From: Scolanthus callimorphus
Lineage: Eukaryota > Cnidaria > Anthozoa > Actiniaria > Edwardsiidae
Length of the DNA stretch: 64,000 nucleotides
Direction of reading: 5' to 3'
Assembly (NCBI GenBank): GCA_033964015.1
Contig: CM066923.1
Location: 6,251,978-6,315,977, forward strand
Positions within the stretch are counted from its first letter, which is position 1. Every line of letters begins with the position of its first letter. Under the pieces are notes generated by a model that saw only the letters and a list, made by a program, of their open reading frames with translations, was not told the origin of the DNA and made no database searches. This document shows positions 41,864-54,487 of the stretch, one piece after another. Made by a program: the position numbers and the translations under genes.

Positions 41864-42690
41864 AGGGACGGACCATTTGATACTTGATGGGGGGGGGGGG
41901 TGGCTGATTCCCAAAAAAAATTTCGAGCAAGCCTCTGACCTAGAAAAAAATAACGCGCAAGCAAAGCTGGTGGCGAAAAAAAATCGAGCAAACTCACTTT
42001 AAAACTCTCTCCTGATTTACCGTTTTTAGGGAACCTGATGTCTTTATTAATAGGAATTTTTTGGTCGGCTCGCGCTGCGCGCTCGCCATCAACACCAATT
42101 AAAACGCTTAATTTCAGAAAATGATAAGTAAAGGTTTACTTACTTTCAACTGATGTCCAAAATTACAGCAGCGTCGCGCTCATCAAAAGCGTACAAGCTG
42201 TGGTGTAGTATTTACAAACTATAACATCCTGCTAGGCATGCATGGTTAATTTTTGAAAAAAAAAATTGTTTTTATTCAGTGACTCCATTTCTTCAGCGTG
42301 ATTCTCATCTCCCAGAAATAAGAACGTCATTAACCTCGTAGATTTTCAAAATCGCGGCGCGCTTCGCGCGCATTGATAAATGATACAAACTTATCAATTG
42401 TCAGCCCTCGTTCGTAAACCCGAACTGATTCAAATTTGCCGATTTCGCGAACTGCTAACATAACAGGAGAGTATGAAATCAAACTTTATTGAAGTGATCA
42501 ATTGTCGTTTTGAGAGCGAAATAAGTTAAGTAATGTCTCGAACCAAAAAGAAAAAAATATCAGGAAAAAAATATCGAGCACAGACACGTTCTAGGGAAAA
42601 AAATTCGAGCAGCAAAACTGGACACGAAAAAAATATCTAGCCCAAAAAAATTAGCCACTCCCCCCATCAAATATCAAATGGTCCGTCCCT
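41864..42690. mobile_element. 827-bp inverted-repeat element with TA target duplication
   Basis: Left end agggacggaccatttgatac and right end gtatcaaatggtccgtccct-like (atatcaaatggtccgtccct) are complementary over about 31 bp with one mismatch. TA flanks both ends (41862-41863 and 42691-42692). Both subterminal regions are rich in runs of A plus tcgagca / tgctcga motifs. The interior (ctcgcgctgcgcgctcgcc, gcgcgcttcgcgcgcattg) has no transposase frame. Confidence 0.8.
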
Positions 42691-42692
42691 TA

Positions 42693-42860
42693 TAGAGGGG
42701 GTGAAAAACCAAAAATTCGAGCAAGCAAACGGCGTCCGAAAAAAAATATTCGTGCAGTGTCTTGCAGTAGAAAAAAAATTCTTACCGAGAAAAATTGCAC
42801 CCCCCCCCCCCCCCCCCCCAAAAAAAAAGAAAAAATCTAATGGTCCGTCCCTATGCATGT
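42693..42860. mobile_element. Partial second copy of the ggtccgtccct element with a poly-C tract
   Basis: Directly after the complete element, gaaaaaccaaaaattcgagc is followed by an A-rich stretch, about 22 consecutive C, and a second right-type end taatggtccgtcccta. It looks like the terminal part of another copy adjacent to the first. Confidence 0.6.
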
Positions 42861-43612
42861 AATATAAGTCGAAATTCATGCCATCAAATTAGAATTATCC
42901 CTGCGAGTACTTTGGTCTATGATTTTTGGAGCATTGCATAAAAAAATGGATGGGCTTAAAATTTTGGCACGGGCTCACGGATCAAACATTTCAGGAAAAT
43001 CGGGGTCAGGGACCAGAATTTCGCGAAAAAGTAGGGCTCAATGTGTCCTAGATATACCGTGTTACGAGGCTGTTAGAGTGCTCGCCTCCTCCGTCAGTTC
43101 TCACAATCCCACTCGTATAGTCAATGTGGCCTAATGTGAGTCCCCTTGACTGCGCAATCCGTTTGTTTATCAAGTTTTATACTGTTAGATGTTTAAATTT
43201 AATAATAATAATAATATTTATATAGAGCGCTGCTTCTATTAAAAATCCAGTAGCGCTTCACAATTTTATAAAGGGTAAATATATTTGTCGTTTATCGTCG
43301 TATTGGGGGTAAGCGTCAATTTGCCTCTGGGGTACATACAATTTAGTATTTACCTAAAGGGCCCGTTCGCGTTTATTTATGTTGTCAGTCTCTCTCGGGA
43401 ACGACTTGCATTTCTTTTGCCTTGCGCTTTTTCGCGAGGTCCTGGGTCTAGTGTCGTCATTGGACATGCGCAATGGCTCGTGTACCCATAATTCTCCTCG
43501 TGTCGTCGACGACTGTATTGCGGACGTGGCGGACGAAAAGAGCGAGAATTTCACCAAACAACGCGGCCTCAGAGAGGCTTAAACGTCCCGAAAACAGCTT
43601 TTGGAAGCCACA
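42861..43612 (+). other. Presumed ARCN1 promoter and 5' UTR region
   Basis: An (AAT)n run and the hairpin atagagcgct..agcgcttcac are at 43199-43262. The last 200 bp before the ATG are GC-richer. No TATA box was recognised. Confidence 0.4.
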
Positions 43613-46600
43613 ATGGTAGGTCCATGACTAATTCTTGCAATGGTGTTGAATTTCGTTCGAGTTTTGCACGTTTTGGTGTGGGAAATTGCGATTACGTGTC
43701 GCGAGTTGGAAGGAAAATGGAACCTCAAACGTGACAGTGACACAAGACCGGTTCCTACTTCATTGCTTCGAATTTCGCGATCTTTACTTCAATTATCCAT
43801 AAAGTACCTCCACAATATCCAGTTCTTCTTACTCTACGTGTAAAACTTGATCATAGTGTGTTATTCGTGTCCGTTTGATATTGAATGAGATGTTAATGCC
43901 GGTCAAATTCTTAGAATAATAATTGAATTCTGCCCTTCAGTGTAATGCTTTCGATTGTAGTTTGATGAGTAGCCATTTACTTGATGATAACTAAAGCTTC
44001 GTTTGGCTTTCTTTAGGTTCTCCTTGCTGCCGCAATATGTACAAAAACCGGAAAAGGTTTGTGAAGCCAGTGTCTATGTTTATGTCTGTCCGATTCATGG
44101 AAGCCGAAAAATCTGACCGGCAGATGTGATCACATGGATTCGATCACAAACGTGGAGATTCTTGTATATCTCAAAATACGGAGCTATTATATATTGTAGA
44201 TTAGACAATTTGTATAAAGTTACCATCCATGAAAACATTGTAAATGGTGAAAAACCTGGAATCTTCTTGGAAAGCTGAGAGAGGTGGTTAGATGAAGTGT
44301 TATGGAAATGAGTGCAAACCTAACAGCCATGATCTCAGAGGATCACCAGAAATTTACTTTTACAAGAAGTGTTCTATAATAGTATCCTAGTGGAGTCTAC
44401 GCACCCATCCCACAATACACTGCTTTGTTTTTATTTACATTGTTCAGTGCACCATCGTTCAGTGCACCATCATGCAAATAATTTGTACTTTTACAAACTA
44501 GTATTTCTTTTAATGGGTAATTTTGTTTCTTTTCCTTCAGCCATAATTTCTCGTCAGTTTGTGGAAATGACCCGATCACGTATAGAAGGCCTACTGTCAG
44601 CCTTTCCCAAGCTCATGAATTCTGGAACCACTGGTAAACAACACACTTTTGTTGAGACAGAAAGTGTGCGCTATGTTTACCAGCCACTGGAGAAGCTCTA
44701 CATGTTGTTGATAACAACAAAACACAGCAACATTCTAGAGGACCTTGAAACTCTTAGATTGTTTTCTAGGGTGGTGAGTATAGTTTTTTCTTTGGAACAG
44801 TCGCATACTAGAGTGTAGAGTGAAAATCCTGGGTTAATGTTTAAATTAGCATTAAGGTTTAAATAGCCCTTTTTTACTGTGAACTATCTTTAGACTATCA
44901 TTATTTTTCTCTCACAGATTCCAGAGTACTGTCGCAGTATGGAAGAGTCTGAAATTGGAGACAATGCATTCCAACTGATATTTGCATTTGATGAGATAGT
45001 TGCCCTTGGCTACAGAGAAAATGTGAACTTAGCACAGATCAGAACATTTACAGAAATGGACAGCCATGAAGAAAAGGTTTTCCAGGCAGTCAGACAGGTA
45101 GGGAATACTACATGGTCAACTATTCCAGCTGATTCCATTATCTCCAATCAGCCGATCAGATTGATTTTTATTGTTTGGCCAAATGTTCGAAGCGAATTTG
45201 AAAATTGATGTGCTTGAAGAAGGGAAAGTTTTCCATCACTTCAAAATACCTAGAGTCGTCAAAACAAAGTAGTTTTTGTCTTGTACAACCTTTTCCTGTG
45301 GTTTTGTTAGGTCTGTTTTCCCAACTGGCACTCATGCAAAACAATGTCTTTTGTTTTCTTGTAATGCACGAGAAAATTAAATAATATTGATGTGGATAGT
45401 TAAACAAACCATAGGGTCCCCACTCAAGTAGAAAAGGTCTATTAGGTTTTAACTTTTCAATCCAAAGACATCACCATTTCTCACATGGGCTCTAGGTACA
45501 GTTCAGTTTTGCTAATGTGCACTGTGAGGCAAAATCAGCATACAAAAGTAAAAAGCAAGCCCAAACATAGTATTTTCTTTCTTCAGAATTCTGTTTTGGT
45601 TTGTTAATTTGAACAGTAATGTTTTTTTTTTTTGAAAAATACTCTAAAATTGTACTTTTTCAATAGACACAAGAACGAGAAGCCAAAGAAGAGATGAAGA
45701 AGAAAGCCAAAGAGCTTCAAGCTGCAAGAGCTGCTGCCGCCAAGGGGCGTGGTGGAAAGATGACCATGCCAGGCTTTGGAGGATTTGGTAGTGGATCATC
45801 AAGAACAGAGATCACATCAGGGGGACTTGATACTGTTCCTGTGTTGGATCCTACTCCGCCTACAAAACCTTCGTATCCTACCAGGTTTGTAGGTCATGTC
45901 TTTTATGTGACTCTGAAGTCCTGAACTCTAAAACATAACAGAAGCTTTCAAAAGAAAACCAAATTGGTTTCTCGCTGGTTTGTTCTATCTGCATCTTCTT
46001 TTCAGGGTGCACCTCTTACATCTCAATCCAAAACTGATTTCTGGACAATGCCTACATTGTTCAAAGCCCACCAACCTCAGGAATAAGGCAGGTCTCGGCA
46101 ATCCAATTGCTTGATCTGTAAAAGTATGAGGGAAATTAAGGTAGTCCAAAACAGAATTGCCCAGTCTTTTACAGTACTGAGAATGGCAATGAACTACAAC
46201 AGCCTGTATCATCAAGTCTATATTATATTGTTGTCATAGAGTCTTTCAAAATCAGTGGAGACATACAGTATGTAGGTTCAAACGTTATGGCCAATTTTTG
46301 GCTTATTGTCAACATTTGTACCTTCACATGTGAATAATCTATAAAAACTTCTTATTTCTTCAGGCCAACAGGTAGTGGGAAAGCCATGAAGTTAGGAAGT
46401 AAATCAAAAGATGTAGATTCCTTTGTGGACAAACTACGATCAGAGGGAACAGAGGTTATCAGTGATAAACAAAAGACAATTTCAAAGAAACCTGCTGCTG
46501 CCCCAGTTGTCAATCAGTCAAGGTAAGGTCAATTGTGTTTTAATTGGGAATTAGTAGTAAATCATGAAGGGTTGTCATGAATTGTACCCTGGGAGCAGCA

Positions 46601-49600
46601 GTTTCTCCTCCCAAGCAGCAAGTCAGGGAGACTAACCACTGCAAACAACCACCGAGTGCAGTGCATAGACTTGGATGAATAATTTAAATGGAAACCTGTA
46701 AGTCCTGCTTTACCAATGAATGCATGCACACAGCAGTGCATATGTGTGTGCATGCATTCTTGTTAAGCAATTTTTGCAGGTTGTCCTTTAATTTTTTCAT
46801 CCAGGTTTGTGCACAGTGCTCAACTATTGTTGTAGTGTTTTCTCTCCCTTGCTCACTGCCACTTAAAGAGAGGAGGAAACTAATGCTGGCAGGGTGCATG
46901 GATTGTGGAATTAGATGGCCCGTCCGTCTTTGGGCCCTTTGCTGTATGTAACTCTTGTTCTTCCCTTTATAAATGGACAAATTTCCACTTTCTTGTGTTC
47001 AGTGTCCACCTAAAGACAGAGGAGAAGATCATACTAACAGCAGGGAGAGATGGTGGGTTAGAGAACATGGAGATCAGAGGCATTTTGGTTCTCAGGATAA
47101 CAGACAACCAATTTGCACAGCTAAAATTATCTATAGAGAACAATGATGACAGAGGATTCCAGATGCAGGTATGAAATGCTTACTGCCAGTTTTACAGGGC
47201 CGATTTTAACTTTTTTCGAGAGGTGCTGTTGCCGCCTTAATGAAAAATTATATTCGCAATGTGGTGCCCTGTTGCAGCAGTTGGGCTGTTTCCTTGAAAA
47301 CCTGGAAAGTCCTGGAATTTGAAATGTCTTTTTCCAGGCCTTGAAAGTCCTGGAATTTTCCAAAAAATATGCCAGAGGTCCTTAAAAGTCCTAGAAATTT
47401 TTTCTACAAATAAGTTCTGGGAAATTTTGTAATAATACTTGTAAGTAATACTTGTAAGTGATTAATAAACAAAACAATAGTGCTAACAAACTAGACAAAG
47501 GAAAACTAGAATTTAGACCGTCTGAATGAACTAGACCTTAAATGTTTATAAGTAAAACTTTTGAAACCACACAGAAATGCCTAAATTAAATTTGTTTGTT
47601 GAATGTCGTCAATGAAACCAAAATGTCATGATGTGCACCGATGCAGTATATGCTTTTTTTTCGGTATGCAAGGTCCTTAATTTTTTCAAAAGTCCTTGAA
47701 AAGGTCCTTGAAAGTCCTGGGGTTTTAACAGCTTCAAAATGTGGGAACCTTGGTTGTCTAAGTTGTGATCCAAGAAATTCACAGAAATTCACTTGGCTGA
47801 GCTGGAAATTATTCCTAGTGAACATGTGAGCCTGTGACCCCCCTTTTTAGAAGAAAAATACAGTAAACATTAAGAAACAAATTGGTAAGGTCACCACCAT
47901 TCATTTGTACAGTTGTGGACCCCCTGTTTCTCAAATCCTGGCTATGCCCTTTGGATTGGATTGGTGGAACAGAAAAATCCTAAACCGAAAGTGATGCTTG
48001 GAAAATGTGCATGTAATGTGATGCATAATTCGGCATTCACTTTTTCTGATGGTCCCCTACTGGTATCTAACTTTTGTGGTTTTTCAATGCAGACCCATCC
48101 TAACGTTGATAAAAAGGCATTTGCCCAAGAGAACACTTTAGCTCTCAAACAAGCTGGGAAGTCCTTCCCTCTAAACAATGATATAGGTCTGCTAAGATGG
48201 AGATTGCAGACCTCCGATGAGAGTTTAATGCCTTTATCAAGTGAGTGCAATAGATAAGTTCATTGATTGACTCCTTGAGATGAAACCCATTTGGAGATCA
48301 AGTAATTTCAGGCTTTTGTGGACAAAAATCTTGTACCAGGGTAATATTAGGGATATTCAAATTCTGTTTGCATTTTCTAAAAACTATAGACATTACCCAT
48401 TAACTGTAGTATGGTAACACTAAATTCCCATTGGGGCCTGTAAAAATAATTTTCAAAATTGAAGCAAAATAGTGCAAGCACAGGAAAGCATTGTTGTCAA
48501 TTTCAGTCCAATTTCAGTCCACAATGTCTTCAGTGTTATTTAAAAATGGTTTCTTTTCACTGGATATTGAAAACAGCCCCACAAAAGTTTGCAATGCAAT
48601 GCAAATGAACCTTTTCCCACTTCTTTCTCCAACTGCTAGTAACCATTTAAAGCAGCAATGCAGAAAAAAAGGAAGATATCTTGGGTGTTTCGAAAAATGT
48701 GCCCCTGAAAAAACCAGCTCCAGAACTTCAGGAAAGCTAAAGTTTTCTCTCTAGAAAAAACACATCTTTTGGAGATTGTAATAATGATTTAATGTTGTTG
48801 CTAATACAGTATGTTCTCTATATTATTTTTCTTGTAGTAAACTGTTGGCCTTCAGAAAATGATGGTCAGTGTGAAGTGAATATAGAATATGAGCTCCTAC
48901 AAACTAACCTCGAACTTAATGATGTAGAAATCACAATCCCTGTGCCGTAAGTATTCAGCTTTCTCAAGAGCAGTCCAGCGATGAGCATGAACACATTTTG
49001 ACTTTTGTAATTCAACCATAAAAAGATATACGTGACGTACTGTTTATTTAAGCAACAGAACACAGAGCTTTTATATTGTGCTAAACACACATGGGATGCT
49101 AGGAGAACACGAGGAACGTTTGAGCCTATAGGTAAAACCTAAAGCTAGAGTTTCTAGCTTTCTCCCAACATCCCAAGTGAGTTCATCATATTATCAACCA
49201 GAAACAAATGAGTTTTTATTGCTTTTATGAAATACTATTCAGGGATGTCAATATAAGGCGGCTACTGGTGGTGTATCCCTGTTTACTTCGCCACCAACCA
49301 CAAGCTATTTCAGGATGGACAGCAAATGATTTTAGCGAACTTATTTCCTTGACAAAATCTCCAATGAACTTGCTCTCAGAATGCTGGAAAAACATATCTC
49401 AGCACCCACAATCTAGGAGACATACGGTACCCCCAAACCCCCCTAATGGACTCTTGCAAATCTCCCAGCCTACCTACATAAAGATAACAGACAACACACC
49501 TATAAAATATTGTATATCTTATGCATTTATAACATAAGAAAACAGCTCTTGGCCAATGAGTAAAATGTAACATTACAATAACCCTCTTTTCTCATTTACA

Positions 49601-51847
49601 GGCATGGAGTTGGTGGTCCAGTAGTGGGAGAGATAGACGGTGAATATCACTACAACCACAAACAGTCGACCCTTGATTGGCAGGTGCCAGTCATTGACAG
49701 TAATAACAAGAGTGGGAGCATGGAGTTCAGCATTGCTGGTCATCCTGGTGACTTTTTCCCTGTAACTGTCTCTTTCTTCTCTTCTAAAACATACTGTGAC
49801 ATAAAGGTAAACACTGTCCCATTGACTTGTGTATCCATAGGCTGGTCTAATCATGAGCCATTCCTAATCACAGGGAATTTCTACTGAAACCTATCCATGG
49901 GAAAAGCTGAATTTCCCAAGGCACATGAATGGGAAATGTTCGGAGTTCATATGGATAGCCATGGGAAATCTGAAAGTCCCATTCTTCTACCATGGGAAAT
50001 TCAGCTTTTCCCAAGGATGGGTTTCTGCAGAAATTCCCTGTGAATGAAATGGACTTGGACAATAAAGTTTCCTCATTTGTGTGATTCCAGAAAAAATCCG
50101 CAAGCCCCCACGCCAGGAAAGGGATAATGACCCCCACCCATTCTCGTACTCAGAGCTCCCTGGCTCCTCACCTCACAGGGTAGACTATGGTGGCAGCCAT
50201 TTAAGGACCTATGCATTGACCTCTATGCTCTACAACTAATTGTAAGGCATAGAAGTTCATTTTCTGATATGCATGTGCTAGTGGCTGTCGCCAGAGCCTC
50301 CACCGCAGGGTCAGAGGAGCAAGAAGCCTCTGAGGATGAGAATACCCCCAAACCCTAAGGAATTTCCAGTGAAAAATACAGTTATTGTATGGGAAATAAA
50401 AGGCATTTGACCCCACCATCACCTAGCCTGCGTAGCTGGCGGTTTAGTGGGGTTTTAGCAGGTTTTTATCCGCGAAATCTAAGTAGAAATCTTCGGTAGT
50501 TTGCTTGTTGTTCGATGAAATGGCCATTTCATCGAACAACAAGCAAACTACCGAAGATTTCTATGAAGATTTTGTGGATAAAAACCTGCTAAAACCCCAC
50601 TAAACCGCCAGCTACGCAGGCTAACCATCAGCCCTCTAGAATTCCCAAATCCCTTCCATTGGGGTGTAGTGTGGATTTTTTTCTGGAAAATCACAAATTT
50701 GCATTAAAGGCTCATGATTAGACTGACATATGGACTTTGTCTTAACCCCAATCACTGATCTTCCTCACTGGGCAGGTGCCCTAGCATTGGCAGTTATGGT
50801 GCACCAATCATTGTGAGGAAAGAGACAGATCCAAGTTAATCCCAGCCATGTATTACCAATAGTTATGGCTGTTTCATGCCTTGGATACATCTCTGTACAT
50901 TCGATAACAGAAATAGTTCTGCCAGACTTATACACTTAAAGAGCCTGTGTCAGCCACTCCTTTCTTATTGTTTTCGTTCGATATTAGGCAAATTACACAT
51001 AGAAATCTCTTAACAAACATCAAAAAACAAAATTTCAGATTTGATTACCAAATTCAATCGAGAACATTGCTCTATATTCTCTAAATCAGCCGATGGAAAT
51101 GGATGCTTTCTCCGACTTGGTATGTTGCTATGCTGTCAAAATGGCGGCTGACACAGGCTCTTTAAAGAGCCTCAGTCAGCTACCATTTGGACAGCGTAAC
51201 AACATACCAAGTCAGAGAAAGCATCCATTTCCATCATCTGATTTAGGAAATGTAGTGTGTTATTTCCGTTCAAATTCAGTAAATCAAGTATAAAACTTTG
51301 TTTGTAGATTATTAGTTTGATATTTTTACCCACAATTTGTGTTGTAATATCAGATGAAAACAATAACAAAGAAGTGGCTGACTGGAGCCCTTTAACAGCC
51401 ACCACATCTTAGAAATTCATTATTACACAGATGAGCAAAAGCAGTTTAATTTGTGGGACAAGTGGGACTTAAATCCCTACGACTGAAATTTTGATGTGAA
51501 AACTAAAGTATAGTGCTAGTCATGCTGATGTCATCCATTGCTATTAAAGTACGTACCAACCAGAGATCGGTTGGTTCACAGAACAGAGGGCACTATTTAA
51601 TGGCAATGAATGGCAATTAATAACTAGAATGGCAATGTTGATAAAAGTGAATAGCGCTATGCACTAGAATAACTTGTCCTGAAGCATTTCATGGGACTAG
51701 TCCCACTCATTAACTGAATGCCAAAAATTAACCACCACATTATTTCCTCATTTTCAGATTGCAAATGTTGTCCACGCTGAGGCTGGAAACCCTGTTAAAT
51801 TCTCGCAGGAAGTAGCTTTTACAGTAGATAAATATGAAATTGTATAA
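43613..51847 (+). CDS. ARCN1: Coatomer subunit delta (delta-COP, archain)
   Basis: Delta subunit of the COPI coat, which buds retrograde vesicles at the Golgi. Eleven exons join in phase: 43613-43615, 44017-44056, 44541-44773, 44918-45097, 45667-45884, 46364-46522, 47003-47168, 48093-48240, 48838-48946, 49602-49806 and 51758-51847 (516 aa; the family is about 510 aa). The first coding exon is only the ATG, followed directly by a GT donor; the product then reads [13 protein letters not shown]. An N-terminal longin-type domain ([52 protein letters not shown]) is followed by a charged helical linker ([20 protein letters not shown]) and a Gly-rich stretch. The C-terminal mu-homology domain includes [30 protein letters not shown] and the final VDKYEIV. 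All boundaries are AG..GT. No disruption was seen. Confidence 0.97.
45170..45660 (+). other. ARCN1 intron 4, nothing recognised
   Basis: AT-rich intron body without element ends or coding content. Confidence 0.4.
47280..47740. repeat. Dispersed 'cctggaaagtcctgg' repeat, copy 3, in ARCN1 intron 7
   Basis: aacctggaaagtcctggaat, cttgaaagtcctggaatttt and ccttgaaagtcctggggttt recur at both ends of this stretch. They belong to the family at 37440 and 40660 but are more diverged. The two halves contain partly complementary blocks. Confidence 0.55.
49869..50042. mobile_element. MITE-like element in ARCN1 intron 10
   Basis: cacagggaatttctactgaa, then acctatccatgggaaaagct and gaatttccca, pair with the right arm ttcagcttttcccaaggatg, gtttctgcagaaattccctg and tg. 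174 bp. Related blocks (catgggaaaagctgaatttc) occur inside the 9134-9556 element. Confidence 0.8.
50424..50623. mobile_element. 200-bp near-perfect palindrome, tagcctgcgtagctgg ends, ARCN1 intron 10
   Basis: Two 100-bp arms with no loop. The left begins tagcctgcgtagctggcggt and the right ends ccgccagctacgcaggcta; the centre is gatgaaatggccatttcatc. Only about five arm positions differ, in one block near the middle of each arm. The trinucleotide ACC flanks both sides, a possible 3-bp target duplication. Confidence 0.85.
50940..51391. mobile_element. TTAA-flanked inverted-repeat element, ARCN1 intron 10
   Basis: TTAA (50936-50939) then agagcctgtgtcagccactc; the right end is gtggctgactggagccct followed by TTAA (51392-51395). 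Arms pair along most of about 225 bp (ggaaatggatgctttctccg / gagaaagcatccatttccat). The centre repeats the end motif as gctctttaaagagcc. TTAA suggests a piggyBac-type mover. Non-coding. Confidence 0.7.
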
Positions 51848-53125
51848 GAATTATTCCTACTCTATCCAAAATATTCTAAAATAAGATCATTTTGAACCCA
51901 TTTTACAAAGGTCACGTCCCACCCATCCAAACAGGCAGCTAGACAAGGAAGAATATTCATTCCTTTTGGGGATTAGAGCATTGAACTCCACTTTGTTAAG
52001 GAGACTATGAAGCTAGTATTGTCAAGCTGGTGGCTGTTGCCATCGAATTGCCAAGCTGGTGGCTGGTGAGATTGTATAACCATGCTGTGGGCTGGTGGCA
52101 TTGTGCAGTATTTTCATCAAAAGATATACTATAATAAATGCCTAAAGTAATTACATATCAGTAAAGTACTGTAACAAGCATGGAATGAAGTACTCATATC
52201 CAGAACCATACTGAAACAAAACCACAATCGAGATCATCAAACTTTTCAGCCAAAATGACATAAGATTTGGGATCCCTGTGCAATAAAAAAACACTCTCAG
52301 GCCCAACCCACGTCTACGCAAATACCACAGGGCTCCCAAATCTTGTATTTATATATGAATTTCCTTAAAGGAATTGGTGGAATGTACATGTGGAATAATC
52401 ATGGTACACTAGGTTACTAAGTATGTGTCTAGTAAAGCGAAGATGTTAGTAGAGTAGGTAGTATCCGGTCTGAAGTGCAAAGTAATTTGTGTTGATTAAA
52501 TTTTAACATAACTGAAATGCATGATGTTGCGTTTTTACTGTTCCCCCTCGGGAGAGAGAAAGGAGAGGGGATGGCTTGCTCCTTCGATCCAGACCCAATC
52601 TCAAGGGTCGTGTCAAACAAGTTAAAACTTGTTCAGTCGGATGTACAGTGATGCTTCAGCGTTCCCGTTCAATGAGCAATTCGATGAACAATTGTTCAAT
52701 GTTGCGAGCTTTCGGGGTCTACGGAGATCCTCTTACTGAAGTTGATTGGTAAAAATGACGAGAAAAAAAAGGCAAGCCTTGGCCATCCTTTACTTTAGTC
52801 GAAACTAAAATGTTTCCTTCGCCGGGGTTGCCGCTAGCTGGGGCCATGCTTTCCCGTGCCTCCGAGACAATCTCTTCTGTTTTTTGTGTCCCATGTTTTG
52901 GGACATGTTTTTTTGTAGAGAATCGCAGAATTATATTTTAGAACCCGGACGGCGGTCGAGCCCCCTCAATCCCTTACTGTATCATGGCACCATAGTGTCA
53001 ACTTGTTATTTTTTTTTATCTTTTCCAGGTTGACATTATACACTTAATGACTGCTCTCGAGGGAAACAGCTAAGAACGAAATTCTCTTGTTAACCCCGTT
53101 CAAAATTTCTTGCGAGCGATAAATA
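51848..53125. other. ARCN1 3' UTR and spacer
   Basis: Contains a ggctggtggc-type short repeat (52028-52105). No gene was found. Confidence 0.4.
52133..52138 (+). promoter_or_regulatory. Candidate ARCN1 polyadenylation signal
   Basis: AATAAA about 285 bp after the ARCN1 stop. A second AATAAA lies near 52283. Which, if either, is used cannot be seen. Confidence 0.4.
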
Positions 53126-53129
53126 AATT

Positions 53130-53286
53130 ATAGAATCCTATGATATCTCTTTTATGTGTAAATTGAGGACGAGATATCATAGGATTCAACTCTATTCAAA
53201 GCGTTCAGTCGGTAGATTCCGACGAAAATAGCACTCAAAAAGGCGATATCGTTTTTTTCGTGCTATTTTCTTTATAGCGGAATCTA
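53130..53286. repeat. Two adjacent hairpins
   Basis: tagaatcctatgatatctc pairs with gagatatcataggattca at about 53130-53188. agattccgacgaaaatagca pairs with tgctattttctttatagcgg followed by aatct at about 53212-53286. Confidence 0.65.
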
Positions 53287-53296
53287 GCCTCCTGCA

Positions 53297-53427
53297 GGTC
53301 CAGTTGCTCGAAAGTGGTTTAGCACAGGATTAATTACCATGGTTACTGGATGGTTTTGTTCAGAACTAAACCTGGTGGTTTAAATCATAGACAGTTTTAA
53401 ATTTAATCCACCTTTAAACAACCCGCA
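53297..53427. mobile_element. Dispersed repeat, ggttgctcaaaagtgg family, copy 2
   Basis: agttgctcgaaagtggttta, aattaccatggttactggat and tttgttcagaactaaacctg match the copy at 27463-27582. Confidence 0.7.
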
Positions 53428-53448
53428 GCTGAAGCTTTGAATATCTAA

Positions 53449-53771
53449 AGGCCCGTTCACACGGCGCGATGTTAGCTGCGATTTGAGGTGCGATTTTTGC
53501 GGCGATCGCCCGACGTCATATCGCGCGGTGTGAACGGCCGGCGATTTGGCTCTGCGATATTTGTCAGTTTGTTGGCGGTCTCAAGAAATCGCACCCGCAT
53601 CGCAGTGGAATTCGAACATGTTCAAAACGCCTGCGACGTCGCGGCGACATCGCAAGTGAAATCGCCATAAGATCGCCGGCCGTTCACACCGCGCGATATG
53701 ACATTCCCATGAGATCGCCACAGAAATCGCACCTCAGATCGCCGCTGAAATCGCGCCGTGTGAACGGGCCT
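53449..53771. mobile_element. MITE-like inverted-repeat element, TAA target duplication, copy 2
   Basis: Same family as 408-728: ends aggcccgttcacacggcg and cgccgtgtgaacgggcct, flanked by TAA at 53446-53448 and 53772-53774. At 323 bp it is nearly colinear with copy 1 and differs at scattered positions. Confidence 0.9.
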
Positions 53772-54487
53772 TAAGAGTATGGCTTTTTCCTGAAAACCAG
53801 TGTCCATGAAAAAAAAAGTCCATGACGCATCGCGGGCTACAATAGACAGTTGTGACGGTGCAACCTTTTTTGCAAAACACATTTATGTTCAACAGCTTGT
53901 GAAAGAAAATACGAAAAAAGAAAAGGAAATGAAAAAAAAAAAAGAATGTCTGAATGAGATCGAAAAGGACTGGGACTAGTTGCTCTGCTGACTGACCGAC
54001 TCGCGGGCTCACTGGTGTTGTTTTTCCGCGCGCCATTCGAGATGTTGTTTATGTGAAGAACCTGAAGTGTCTACAAGTTTGACTCAAGAAAAGAGCGATT
54101 ATTTACCTGTTTACAGTCCCCAAACGCCGTGGAAACTAAACTGAAGGCTTCTAAGAAGTTCAAGAAGCAAAATCATTGTGGAATTTTCCTAATTTATACG
54201 TTCAAAACGTGTTAAACAACTCTCGAAACTCGTCAATAGTCAACTGTCAAACACATGAGTGATCGCGAGTCTTCGAGAAGTCGGCGCTTTGGAAATCCTG
54301 AATGAAGCTCATTCTTTCACCACAACGGAATTGTTTATTACCGGTTTTGACGTGAAGTTCAAAGACTTCAGTCTATTATTCGCCCACAAAAACATGTACA
54401 AGTTTGAGGGTGTGAAATTGTGAGGAGGAAGCGTGGGTTTGGCGTGACCTCCAGGAACTAAGGAACGAAACCCTCAAAGTTTCATTC

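Noticed and set aside
43050..43135. tRNA-derived SINE head (gaggctgttagagtgctcgcc)
   Set aside because: Resembles an A-box-like stretch, but the B-box is too degraded and no tail structure is visible.
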